A stretch of 42,504 nucleotides of DNA. Origin: a virus. The position numbers and the translations under genes were made by a program. Numbering within the stretch: position 1 is the first letter of the stretch; the number at the start of each line of letters is the position of its first letter. Positions 12,963-21,065 of this stretch are shown here, one piece after another. The notes below the pieces were generated by a model. The model had not been told where the DNA came from. It saw only the letters and a program-made list of their open reading frames with translations, and made no database searches. The DNA lies in the IMG/VR virus record IMGVR_UViG_3300043774_001230, positions 1 through 42,504 of that record; one strand, written 5' to 3'.

Positions 12963-14483
12963 TTATCTTAATTTTTTTCGGATATCTTCTAATGATGTAA
13001 CGTTATATTGCTGGCCGTCTTTATAGATAAGTTGAAGTACGCCAGTGTCTTCTGTATTCCAAGATACTTTATCGTATAACTTAATTTCACCATCTAACTC
13101 CTCAACACACAACAGACCAGTTGCTGATTTCTTTGTTCCATCATCAGTGATCGGGTCTTTAAAAATCTCACGACCTTCAATTGCAAACACTGGGATTCCT
13201 GATTCTACTTGGTGTTTAACTTCTACGTAAGTGGCTTTCATTGCAAACCCAAATGTATCACGAGTATTGTATTGGTAAGTGAATGAACCGATACCTAACA
13301 CTACGTTTGTTGATGCGAATCCTTTTGCTTCTAAACGTCTGCAAATCTCATCTGCTCTGTCAATTGTGATTGAGTCACCGTAAATAGCTCCAATATGTGA
13401 GTCAAGAACTTTGTATCCTTGTTCGTTTACTGTTCCTCCAAATACATCCCAAAGTAATTCGATAACTCCTTTTTCAGATGGATTTGCTTTACTTAATGTT
13501 CCATCAGCTTTTTCCGTTTCGTATTCTTCTTTATTATCAAAACGAATAGAACCACATAAAATATCTACTGGGTCACCTGAGTCAGGGCGAATAACTAACT
13601 TACCATCACGAGCCATAATTTCTTCTTTCAAAGTAACCACATGTTCGGTACAAACTTTCCAAAGATCCCATGTATCAGATACTACTGAAAGGATTCCTTT
13701 CGGATATGTCTCTAACAATCTGCGGAACGTTTCAACCTCGTCTTCCTTACCGCCTGCGCACATCACCGAATGCTCTGTAGCTGGAACTGAACCTGCAACA
13801 AACTCGCTAGCTCCATAGAACTTTCTAGCACCATGAATAGCTGGTAGAGAATCGGAACCTAGAAAGGAAGTTAGGTGACCTAAGCCTGAACTAACGACTG
13901 CCTCGACTGAGTCCATGCCTCGCATTGAAAAGTCATGCCCTTGCCAATCCACAAACCATGCTCTTTCTTTATCTGTCTTTTCCATCCAACATGTCAATAC
14001 CTTTCTGTACTGATGGGCGATAGTAGCTGACGTCATTGGTTTCCACAGCAAGTTGGAAAGAATTGTTTCAAGATAATTTGTGATCCAATAGAAGTCAGGA
14101 TGTGTGTTGTAAATAGTCAACACTGGAACCTTAATTGGTGCCTTAGTACCTTCCGGCAATGCTTTAACTGCAATTGGAAGATAGCCTAAATCATGCAACG
14201 CCTCAAAGTGGCTAACATCATAATCTGTACCTAGATATGCTGAAAGTTCTCTTTTCATTTCTCCGCAAACCAGATCCTTAGGTCGATCAAAAAAGTCTCT
14301 TTGAAACATTTCGTCCAATTGCATCATAACCATTTGAGGTCCGAATACTACAACTGCATCACATCCCTTAGGAGCGTACTTGTTTGAACGTGGTGTGAAG
14401 TTAGAATACACTAAAGTCGTGCCTTTAGGATACTGTTGGTGATGGCCAGTCTTGTAGCCGTCTGTTAATAGTAGAGGATTCAT
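12963..14483 (-). CDS. nampt: nicotinamide phosphoribosyltransferase
   Basis: 506 residues, matching the roughly 490-residue family. Characteristic segments are DGYKTGHHQQYPKG at the start, HGARKF near 218, SVPATEHSV with the catalytic His at 238, D270, VIRPDSGDP with R299 and D301, and the glycine-rich GIGSFTYQ stretch. The enzyme joins nicotinamide to PRPP to give NMN, the first step of NAD+ salvage. It is first of the tightly packed pair with prs. A likely role is refilling NAD+ after host defence NADases act, or supporting phage metabolism. The active-site residues I can see are intact. Confidence 0.95.
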   Translation of the reverse strand: MNPLLLTDGYKTGHHQQYPKGTTLVYSNFTPRSNKYAPKGCDAVVVFGPQMVMMQLDEMFQRDFFDRPKDLVCGEMKRELSAYLGTDYDVSHFEALHDLGYLPIAVKALPEGTKAPIKVPVLTIYNTHPDFYWITNYLETILSNLLWKPMTSATIAHQYRKVLTCWMEKTDKERAWFVDWQGHDFSMRGMDSVEAVVSSGLGHLTSFLGSDSLPAIHGARKFYGASEFVAGSVPATEHSVMCAGGKEDEVETFRRLLETYPKGILSVVSDTWDLWKVCTEHVVTLKEEIMARDGKLVIRPDSGDPVDILCGSIRFDNKEEYETEKADGTLSKANPSEKGVIELLWDVFGGTVNEQGYKVLDSHIGAIYGDSITIDRADEICRRLEAKGFASTNVVLGIGSFTYQYNTRDTFGFAMKATYVEVKHQVESGIPVFAIEGREIFKDPITDDGTKKSATGLLCVEELDGEIKLYDKVSWNTEDTGVLQLIYKDGQQYNVTSLEDIRKKLR

Positions 14484-14487
14484 CTAG

Positions 14488-14973
14488 TTAAATGGTTTCA
14501 AGTTTAGTTCGTAGAGCACCAATTGCTGCAGTAAGATCAGTAAACACTTGGATGTTTTGTCTAGTGCAGAAAATATCAACGTTTCCTTTTCTCCAGAAAC
14601 CTTCAGGGCAGCACACTATCATTTTATTATGATGACCATATGCTCCCAATTCAAGTAAAGAGATAGGGCTCTTTGTTCCTGGAATAAAGTTCATAAAGAC
14701 AATATCACATGAGTCTAAATGATTCAACTCCCAGTTTACTTGATGATTGAACTGTGGATTAGATTGTGCTTGTTCCCACGAAGAATCCCAAGCATCTCTT
14801 CTAGGATTAAAGAAAGTGACTTCATCTTTCTCATCAAATGAATTGATGACTTTCGTTTGCCAGTCCTCAGCTTCTCCCATTTCAATTGAGCCAGCTAGGA
14901 AAACAGTCGCGTACGATCTAAAATAATCTTCCGATTCTTGTTCTTCTGATTCTGGTGTTATTGTTCTTCTCAT
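14488..14973 (-). CDS. nucleoside 2-deoxyribosyltransferase-like protein
   Basis: 161 residues with the pattern of that family: FLAGSIEMGEAEDWQ near residue 30, NPRRDAWD near 58, QVNWELNHLDSCDIVFMNF and the SLLELGAYG segment that holds the expected catalytic Glu. Family members cleave or exchange the base of (deoxy)nucleosides. It lies 4 bases upstream of nampt, so it belongs to the same operon. That placing suggests a part in nucleotide or NAD-derivative salvage, though the substrate is not shown by the sequence. Confidence 0.8.
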   Translation of the reverse strand: MRRTITPESEEQESEDYFRSYATVFLAGSIEMGEAEDWQTKVINSFDEKDEVTFFNPRRDAWDSSWEQAQSNPQFNHQVNWELNHLDSCDIVFMNFIPGTKSPISLLELGAYGHHNKMIVCCPEGFWRKGNVDIFCTRQNIQVFTDLTAAIGALRTKLETI

Positions 14974-14979
14974 CAGTTC

Positions 14980-15150
14980 TTATTTAAAAAGAATATAAAT
15001 TCCATTAGCTATGAATATCCCTACTGCAAATGCAGACAATATCATTGCAACGATTCTGCTAATTTTTTTGTTTTTCATCGTCCATGGAATTATCCATGAA
15101 GCGACTAATGCTACCCAACCAATAGCCATGCAAAGTGAAAATGCTGTCAT
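14980..15150 (-). CDS. small two-span membrane protein
   Basis: A 56-residue reading frame starting MTAFSLCMAIGWVALVASW, with two hydrophobic helices (about 2-22 and 34-54) around a basic turn (TMKNKKISR). It ends 6 bases before the deoxyribosyltransferase start, in the same direction. The frame on the opposite strand over the same bases lacks such a pattern and runs into the terminator, so the minus-strand gene is preferred. No family recognised. Confidence 0.62.
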   Translation of the reverse strand: MTAFSLCMAIGWVALVASWIIPWTMKNKKISRIVAMILSAFAVGIFIANGIYILFK

Positions 15151-15165
15151 ATATTTAAAGAATAA

Positions 15166-15187
15166 AGAGGAGCACTGCTGCTCCTCT
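15166..15187 (-). terminator. stem-loop between SPFH gene and NAD operon
   Basis: AGAGGAGCA-CTGC-TGCTCCTCT, a perfect 9-bp stem with a 4-base loop, lies 12 bases beyond the SPFH stop codon on the minus strand. The trailing sequence is only partly T-rich (TTTATTCTTT). Confidence 0.75.
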
Positions 15188-15198
15188 AGTTTATATTT

Positions 15199-15975
15199 TT
15201 AGTTTTGATTTAGGAGAACTGGTGTTTTTCCGTCAGTTATGATGATTCTATTATTGCTCCAGCGTAACGCATCTATATAGCGCTCCATTAAGATTTCCTT
15301 CGTCAACCCTTGAGATTTGATACGATTAGTTTCTTGTTCGATTTGCGCTTTCTCCTTTTGCATGCGAGCAACTTCCAACTCGTTCTTTACTTGCTCTGCC
15401 ATTTGCTTTTGATTATTACGTTGCTCAATTGCTTGCGCCATTGAAGCAGGTGGAGTTAGACCAGAAGTTAATGAGTTAAGCTTAAAGAACTTTATCTCAA
15501 ATTCCTGCTTTAATCTCTCCTGTACTCTAGATTCAAATGCATTTAAGTTATTCATTAGGGAGTCCGTTGTAAAATTGCGAGCTTCCTCTCTGAATGCGTT
15601 TACTACTATTGGATTGAGGATCATGTTCTCCAAGTTGTCCATGTTATCGTCAAAGCCAGTATGCTTATAGTTGAACACAACATCGATCCCCTTACCTCTA
15701 ATGGCTTCGTAAGTGAATGAAGGATCTACTGTGAATACACCTGCGTCCTTTGCAGTAATACTAACTTGCTGTGGATCGGCTGTTTGCTCGTACATAGGTA
15801 CCTGATACAGTTCTGTTCCCGGACCCAACATTCCCTGATTACCAGTAACGATTGTGAAATCTTGTACTCCGTTTCGTCCGTAATTTTGCATTAAGACTCC
15901 CTCAAAGTTCGGTTGAACTGAGTTACATGCAGCGAATACCACTGCAATAAGGCTAAAGTAAATAGCTTTTTTCAT
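15199..15975 (-). CDS. SPFH/band-7-like lipoprotein
   Basis: 258 residues. A lipoprotein signal peptide with lipobox VVFAAC (Cys16) is followed by a beta-rich segment and then a long charged helix (about 165-225: MAQAIEQRNNQKQMAEQVKNE...), the usual shape of prohibitin or band-7 proteins. These form ring-like assemblies on membranes. Here the lipid anchor replaces the usual membrane helix, so the protein should sit in the periplasm on the inner or outer membrane. Its role may be protection of the envelope or blocking of superinfection, but that is conjecture. It follows the 15990 gene in the same direction. Confidence 0.75.
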   Translation of the reverse strand: MKKAIYFSLIAVVFAACNSVQPNFEGVLMQNYGRNGVQDFTIVTGNQGMLGPGTELYQVPMYEQTADPQQVSITAKDAGVFTVDPSFTYEAIRGKGIDVVFNYKHTGFDDNMDNLENMILNPIVVNAFREEARNFTTDSLMNNLNAFESRVQERLKQEFEIKFFKLNSLTSGLTPPASMAQAIEQRNNQKQMAEQVKNELEVARMQKEKAQIEQETNRIKSQGLTKEILMERYIDALRWSNNRIIITDGKTPVLLNQN

Positions 15976-15989
15976 TTTGATTTTTGGAT

Positions 15990-16160
15990 TTATTGTTTAA
16001 ACATTTTTGAATAAGGCAAGTTGAATAGAACGAAGATGTGAGTTACTACTCCGATCCATGCTGCCCAAGGAATTGCTGATCGAAATACGATCGTCCATAA
16101 CCATAGCAAGCCTGTGTTTGCTACGATAAACAGAAGTGATGTGAAAAGTATTTTATTCAT
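15990..16160 (-). CDS. small two-span membrane protein
   Basis: 56 residues (MNKILFTSLLFIVANTG...). Two hydrophobic helices (about 3-25 and 31-48) flank an arginine; the C-terminus is basic (YSKMFKQ). A perfect GTATAAT motif stands 6 bases before its ATG, which argues that the small frame is a real transcription start. It ends 14 bases before the SPFH gene, so the two probably form one operon. No family recognised. Confidence 0.68.
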   Translation of the reverse strand: MNKILFTSLLFIVANTGLLWLWTIVFRSAIPWAAWIGVVTHIFVLFNLPYSKMFKQ

Positions 16161-16166
16161 GTGATT

Positions 16167-16173
16167 ATTATAC
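16167..16173 (-). promoter_or_regulatory. GTATAAT promoter 6 bases before a start codon
   Basis: Read on the minus strand: TATAGTATAAT, six bases, ATG. With the usual spacing from a -10 box, transcription would start at or next to the A of the ATG, giving a leaderless mRNA. Confidence 0.55.
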
Positions 16174-16201
16174 TATATTTTTGAAAAGATTTAATAAAAA
16201 T

Positions 16202-17320
16202 TTATATTTTCCATGTTCGCTTTGATCTTTTTTCAAAGCGTTTTATGATTTTTTCAGAAACCACTTGCGTTGAATTCAAAAGAATTTGATTGAAAATATT
16301 AATTTGATTTGAATCTTCAAGAAGATAATGAGAACCTGCATTAACGTTTAGATTAAAATCGCTCAACCTAGTTCCCAAAATAGCGGTTCTACTTATAAAA
16401 TAATCGAGGGATAGACATTTATAATGTAGCATAATAAGATCCAAATTGCTCTCTTTAACGTTAAGATTGATTCCTACTGGATAATTAATGTGGCATCCTG
16501 GAGAATATCCTATCTCAAATATCATATTTGGTCTAAACAAAATTCTCTTATTTAACCCAGCGTGGGGTCTTCCATTCAATACTTGTTGAATTATTGATTC
16601 TGATTGATTTGGAAAAACCTCAGAAATCATTTCAAAACCGGTTGGTGTAAAAACGTCTATGTCTGTATTATTAGAAAGATATTCAAGAATATCATACTCA
16701 CTAGCTAAAAATTCATCAGAATCGCAAACAATTACATACTCAGATGGATCTGATTTCCAGCAATTATTTTTTATCTCGAGGTATTTACGATCGTCTATCT
16801 TATTATTAGTAGAATATGAAATAATCTCAACGCTACATTCATTAAACTCTTGAATGATCTTAATAGAATCATCAGTCGACTCGTTATCAAATATTATTAT
16901 TTTATCTACGAATTTAGAATAATGCTGTAAGAAAAAAGGCAATATCTTTTCTTCATTCCAGCAAATTGAATACAATGTTATTCTTGGCTTGATTATGTTA
17001 ATGCTCCCATTTTCTTCTAAATTACTCAAAGTATTAATATACTTGTCTTTTTGAAAAACTGATGATATTTCTATTTCGAAAAAACCAATCGTCCTTTTAA
17101 GAATTACATAAAATACGTCTTGCTGTTTTATTGTATACTCTTTAAAACATATAGAATTTATTTGTATAGATATTTTGTATTCAATATTGATGTCATGTGG
17201 AAAGAATACTATTGCTACGTCATTTGGAGAATGTTCTACTGCAAGTAATGCAAGTTTTCCTGAATCAAATTCAGTAAACTTTTCTAAATTAATTTTTACT
17301 TTACTATTTTCGAAAAACAT
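16202..17320 (-). CDS. glycosyltransferase, GT2-like (Glyco_tranf_2_4 type)
   Basis: 372 residues. The N-terminal 110 residues are a beta-rich domain of unknown type. The catalytic part begins near 115 (ITLYSICWNEEKILPFFLQHY), continues with DKIIIFDNESTDDS and holds a DSDE motif (VIVCDSDEFLAS), the metal-binding site of such enzymes. C-terminal features include HAGLNKR and LHYKCLS. It probably transfers a sugar from a nucleotide-sugar. It is the last gene of the 16202-21824 cluster, 5 bases after the phosphoesterase gene. Acceptor unknown. Confidence 0.78.
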   Translation of the reverse strand: MFFENSKVKINLEKFTEFDSGKLALLAVEHSPNDVAIVFFPHDINIEYKISIQINSICFKEYTIKQQDVFYVILKRTIGFFEIEISSVFQKDKYINTLSNLEENGSINIIKPRITLYSICWNEEKILPFFLQHYSKFVDKIIIFDNESTDDSIKIIQEFNECSVEIISYSTNNKIDDRKYLEIKNNCWKSDPSEYVIVCDSDEFLASEYDILEYLSNNTDIDVFTPTGFEMISEVFPNQSESIIQQVLNGRPHAGLNKRILFRPNMIFEIGYSPGCHINYPVGINLNVKESNLDLIMLHYKCLSLDYFISRTAILGTRLSDFNLNVNAGSHYLLEDSNQINIFNQILLNSTQVVSEKIIKRFEKRSKRTWKI

Positions 17321-17325
17321 ACAGA

Positions 17326-17982
17326 CTATATTCTTTTTTCATGATGATCTTTTGGAAGAGCCAATTTAGCGATTGGTCGCTTGTTCATTATTCGAAGAAC
17401 CTCTTCCATGCTAATTGGCTCTAAGTTATTTCCATCAACGCCAACATCCATAGCTTTACCATCAGCTACTCTAAGGTGATTAGGTAAGTGAACGTGTCCA
17501 TGTAAGTGAATGGCTCCGTTGTTCATATTGTTCCAACTAGCAATCGGATAGTGCATACAAACAAAAGCGAATCGATCTATCGCATCCTTCTTAGTAGTAC
17601 CAGGACGTTTAACTTCCAAGTACAAGTATTCGTGCACTGAGCTGAATAAGCTTTGTACATCGTCCTTGTTTCGTTGGATATGGTGATCGTGGTTACCTAG
17701 TACTAGGTGTACGTTCTGGCATACAATACGATCCCTAAATGCTTTGATGCTTTCAAATCCGCCAAATGACCAGTCACCTAGATGAATTAGAATATCGTCC
17801 TGCTCTACACGGTGATTAATCCAAAAAACTAGTTCATCATTCATTCTCTCCAAGGAGCTAAATTTACGAGTTAAGTTATCTGCGCCTACCCACCGTGTAG
17901 TAGCACTACATATGTTTGCATGATTATAGTGAGTATCGCTTGTGAACCACAGTCGCTGATCTTTCTTTAATTCTATTTTCAT
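17326..17982 (-). CDS. calcineurin-like metallophosphoesterase
   Basis: 218 residues with the metal motifs FTSDTHYNHAN near 13, LIHLGDWSF near 65, VLGNHDHH near 93, CMHYP near 140 and LHGHVH near 157. This spacing is typical of the small phage and bacterial phosphoesterases of this superfamily. The substrate is unknown; within the glycan cluster it could remove a phosphate from a sugar or lipid intermediate. The start overlaps the end of the GDPD-like gene by 4 bases. It ends with TAG. Confidence 0.82.
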   Translation of the reverse strand: MKIELKKDQRLWFTSDTHYNHANICSATTRWVGADNLTRKFSSLERMNDELVFWINHRVEQDDILIHLGDWSFGGFESIKAFRDRIVCQNVHLVLGNHDHHIQRNKDDVQSLFSSVHEYLYLEVKRPGTTKKDAIDRFAFVCMHYPIASWNNMNNGAIHLHGHVHLPNHLRVADGKAMDVGVDGNNLEPISMEEVLRIMNKRPIAKLALPKDHHEKRI

Positions 17983-18431
17983 ATACTTCTATAATTTGTT
18001 ATAAAATCACTGCATACTCCATAACATTTAGAGACGTCATCACCGTTGATTTCGGGCAAAACTGCTATGCTATTTAAAATAGGCTGCTTTCCGGGATATG
18101 CCCATATATTGCCTTTACTTGTTAGAGCCATTACATCATTTTCATGCCAAAAGTAATGTAGATGTGTTCCATTCGGATCTAATTCGTTAAACTTTTCGAT
18201 GACTTCAATTTCCTTACAATGTAACCATAATTTTGAATAATATTTTTCTAAAAAGTTAATACTTAATTCAAATTGTGGTTCATCATGACCTAGAAATAAT
18301 TTATTATTTCTTATTCTCACATCTACTTCCACATCAAAGCCTAGAGTTATTGCAGTTTCAATATACTCTGGACTATTCTCTAATTCTTGAATGGGTCCAC
18401 GAATGTTACCTCTATGAGATATTAGTTTCAT
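17979..18431 (-). CDS. glycerophosphodiester phosphodiesterase-like (PI-PLC superfamily) protein
   Basis: 150 residues, shorter than full GDPD enzymes (about 240). The N-terminal signature is clear: ISHRGN at 4-9, an ENSPEYIETA stretch, and GFDVEVDVR with LGHDEP, which carry the catalytic His and metal ligands. The C-terminal barrel strands are only partly present (LHYFWHENDVMAL). Related short versions occur next to sugar nucleotidyltransferases and glycosyltransferases in capsule loci. It overlaps both neighbours by 4 bases (ATGA type), so the cluster is one transcript. Confidence 0.72.
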   Translation of the reverse strand: MKLISHRGNIRGPIQELENSPEYIETAITLGFDVEVDVRIRNNKLFLGHDEPQFELSINFLEKYYSKLWLHCKEIEVIEKFNELDPNGTHLHYFWHENDVMALTSKGNIWAYPGKQPILNSIAVLPEINGDDVSKCYGVCSDFITNYRSI

Positions 18432-19018
18432 TTTCTATAAAATATCAAATTAGCTTCAGCCGATGTTCCATCTGGATGTATTTCAACTGTGAATCCATGT
18501 GTTTCTAACCATGGCTTTACGTAATTGATATGGTTATTTGTGTCTTTATACAATTCTAAATTTAAGGCGACTTCGCATCTACCCTCAACGACTAAATTGA
18601 TTTTATCCTTCAACGATAACAAACAATTAAAGTCATTACCTTGAGCGTCAATCCAGAGATAATCTATTTTTGTAATATTATAAAGATTACAAAAATCGAA
18701 TAATGTTATTTTAGGCACTTGATAAGTATGAGTTACGTGAAAATCTTCTCTTTCCCATTGGCCAGAAAAATCATGTAAACTACTGCAGCCCCAGTCCCAA
18801 TGGCCTGCGACTTTAAATGTAGCAAATCCGTTCTCAGTATCAACTGCAAACGGCAATATTTTGACATTATTATTTTCTTTAAACCTATCCCACAGAGTGT
18901 TCAATAGTTCATGAGTAGGTTCAAACGCATATACGATAGAACCATCGCTCGCTAGTAATTCAGTGTCGACGCCGCTATTCGCGCCAACTTCAATTTTAGT
19001 TTTTCCCATAATTTTCAA
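18428..19018 (-). CDS. FkbM-family methyltransferase
   Basis: 196 residues. The SAM-binding motif is IEVGANSGVDTELL near the N-terminus. It is followed by VYAFEPTHELLNTL (acidic ribose-binding residue), ILPFAVDTENGFATF and the FkbM-typical LWIDAQGNDFNCLLSL segment. Such enzymes O-methylate sugars or small molecules. An alternative start three codons downstream (MGKTKIEVG) would reduce the overlap with the fusion gene from 23 to 14 bases. Likely a capping or decorating step in the glycan pathway. Confidence 0.83.
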   Translation of the reverse strand: MKIMGKTKIEVGANSGVDTELLASDGSIVYAFEPTHELLNTLWDRFKENNNVKILPFAVDTENGFATFKVAGHWDWGCSSLHDFSGQWEREDFHVTHTYQVPKITLFDFCNLYNITKIDYLWIDAQGNDFNCLLSLKDKINLVVEGRCEVALNLELYKDTNNHINYVKPWLETHGFTVEIHPDGTSAEANLIFYRK

Positions 19019-20369
19019 TATAATATTTTAAATCTTCAGGCGTTCCTAAGCCCCACATTTTGTCTGCAGTAAACGTGCGTATTTTTTTATTATCTTCAAT
19101 AGCTTGATTGAAGACTGGACATACATAGAACTCATTATTTACTCTAATGTTTTTTTCTATCATACGTTCCGCATACTTAACAAAATCTGAACCTATTTTC
19201 CAGTAGTAATAGCCGACTGTTGCGTCGTCCGATATTGGATTTTTTTCAGCAACTTCAGTTACGCAGCCTGTCTCTAAATCTATTTTAGCAAAGGACCATT
19301 TTGGATGAGCCGCTTTAAAAGTAACTATTCCTCCGTCTGCATTAGTTTCATTCATTTTATACATAAACTCATTTGAGTCCCATTCAACAAATTGATCTGA
19401 ATTTGCAAAGAATAATGGTGAGTCATTATCAATGTGTTCTTTAGCTAAAAGCGCTGTACATGCGGCTCCTTGTGTTAGTCGGTCAGTTTCGACAATTTTG
19501 CAGCCCGGCGCAATTAAAGATAGCATAGTATCTAAATTATATTTTTCTCTGTGCTCTTTTTGAACAACGAATATGTAATTTGCGTCAATATTCAAATTCT
19601 CAATTACTACTTGTATCATAGGCTTCCCATTTACGTCGATAAGAGGTTTTGGAAAAGTATAACCAGCTTGCTCGAATCTACTTCCTGCACCAGCCATCGG
19701 AACGAGTATATTTAGTTTTTCATCTTTCCATTTAGGTGTTATCATAATACTTCCTGTGCTTATTTCATTTATTTTTTTACGTAAACTATCATACGTTACT
19801 TCATTCGGATGCGTGACTCTTAGAATATTAGCTTTAGCCCTAGATGCTGCTAATAGTCCATACGGCGAATCCTCAACTATTAGTGTCTCCTCAGGTAAAC
19901 AACTCATCATTGAAATAGCTTTCCAGTACATTTCAGGATGAGGTTTTGAATTTTTAACATCTTCATTAGATATAATCAAATCCATGTATTCAATTATACC
20001 TAATTTAGATAAAACAGTTAAAACGGTTTTTCGTATACTGTTTGAACAGACTGCTATTTTATAACCATCACTAGCAAGAGAGAACATACACTCTCGAAGG
20101 CGATCAGATTCTCCTACTTTACTTAGAGAAGCTAACGTGTATTTTTGTTTTTCTTCCCAAATACGCTTGAAATTTTCCCTAGGCAGTCCTTTACGATCAT
20201 GTAACATTTCTAATTTTTGACTAGTTTTTAATCCATCATAAATTGATAAGTGTTCATCCCAGTCAATAGCGTATTCGCCTAGAGCTAGATTTAATGAATC
20301 AAAATGTATATTCTTTGCATCAATTAGAACACCGTCTAAATCAAAGATAATTAGTTTAATTTTTTTCAT
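18996..20369 (-). CDS. fusion of HAD phosphatase and sugar nucleotidyltransferase
   Basis: 457 residues with two domains. Residues 1-205 are a HAD hydrolase of the beta-phosphoglucomutase type: FDLDGVLID at 9-17, VCSNS, and K-P-H-P-E with VEDSPYG. Residues 220-457 are a nucleotidyltransferase: LVPMAGAGSRFEQAGYTFPKPLIDVNGKPM, then FANSDQFVEW and GTPEDL near the end. The enzyme would both dephosphorylate or isomerise a sugar phosphate and activate a sugar with a nucleotide. Similar fusions are known in bacterial capsule loci. All signature residues look intact. It overlaps the next upstream gene by 4 bases. Confidence 0.86.
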   Translation of the reverse strand: MKKIKLIIFDLDGVLIDAKNIHFDSLNLALGEYAIDWDEHLSIYDGLKTSQKLEMLHDRKGLPRENFKRIWEEKQKYTLASLSKVGESDRLRECMFSLASDGYKIAVCSNSIRKTVLTVLSKLGIIEYMDLIISNEDVKNSKPHPEMYWKAISMMSCLPEETLIVEDSPYGLLAASRAKANILRVTHPNEVTYDSLRKKINEISTGSIMITPKWKDEKLNILVPMAGAGSRFEQAGYTFPKPLIDVNGKPMIQVVIENLNIDANYIFVVQKEHREKYNLDTMLSLIAPGCKIVETDRLTQGAACTALLAKEHIDNDSPLFFANSDQFVEWDSNEFMYKMNETNADGGIVTFKAAHPKWSFAKIDLETGCVTEVAEKNPISDDATVGYYYWKIGSDFVKYAERMIEKNIRVNNEFYVCPVFNQAIEDNKKIRTFTADKMWGLGTPEDLKYYIENYGKN

Positions 20370-21064
20370 ATTGTATATGTCCCGTCTCTTAAACTATAGA
20401 AAGTATATTTGAAATTATCATTAAGTGTAATATGCGGTAACGATTTTTTTAAGTATTGAAATAAAATATGCTCAGCATCTTTCAACTTTGCTAGATTTTC
20501 AATAGATTCCTGCATCATCCAGTCGAAGCAGTTCGATGCAATATCCATGACATAACTGTTTCCACCATACATCATATCATAAAAAGAAGATTCTCCTTTA
20601 TTTTTTATGTACATTGACGTGTCTAATCTATTAAAAGTAATGCTGTCTAATTTAGTATCGAATCTGTATCTAAAAACAAAATCATATTTGAAATTATTGT
20701 CAATTTCATATTGCTTTTTTAGATCATTCGCTTGTTTTATTTTATAAAACATTGATGCAACATTTCTAATAATAACACCAGAATAAGTCAAAGCATCGCC
20801 AAATTTATTCTTTATATTTTCTATGCAGGTGTCGTCTGATATTATAATTGATTTAGGATTATACTTATTCAATATATCATTAATATTCGCAGACGTTGTA
20901 TCGACATGATCAAAAAAATGATAAGCGATTGGGTTGTCTATCGTATGTACTGGTCGATATCCATCTTGTTTATATGTTGATATAAAGTAATCAGCATCCA
21001 ATTCGGGCAACATTATTTCATTAAAGTACCGACTATGACCTGATAAACAAACAGCAATTCTCAT
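20366..21064 (-). CDS. transferase-like protein of the glycan cluster, copy 2
   Basis: 232 residues, starting MRIAVCLSGHSRYF. It is a tandem paralogue of the 21066 gene: both share the opening strand, a DYFIST/DYFISS segment, DILNKYNPK, YDFVFRYRFD / YDFVIRSRFD near 135 and a shared region ending in an AEHILFQYL / AENILFHYV helix. The R-x-R-x-D motif and the fold pattern suggest a GT-A-type glycosyltransferase. No established family is named with confidence. Its place between the other transferase genes supports a role in sugar addition. Confidence 0.65.
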   Translation of the reverse strand: MRIAVCLSGHSRYFNEIMLPELDADYFISTYKQDGYRPVHTIDNPIAYHFFDHVDTTSANINDILNKYNPKSIIISDDTCIENIKNKFGDALTYSGVIIRNVASMFYKIKQANDLKKQYEIDNNFKYDFVFRYRFDTKLDSITFNRLDTSMYIKNKGESSFYDMMYGGNSYVMDIASNCFDWMMQESIENLAKLKDAEHILFQYLKKSLPHITLNDNFKYTFYSLRDGTYTI

Positions 21065-21065
21065 T

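Noticed and set aside
13411-13818. Plus-strand 135-codon frame inside nampt
   Set aside because: Antisense to strongly conserved Nampt motifs; no own signals.
15011-15202. Plus-strand 63-codon frame
   Set aside because: It is antisense to a better two-helix membrane gene on the minus strand and runs through a terminator.
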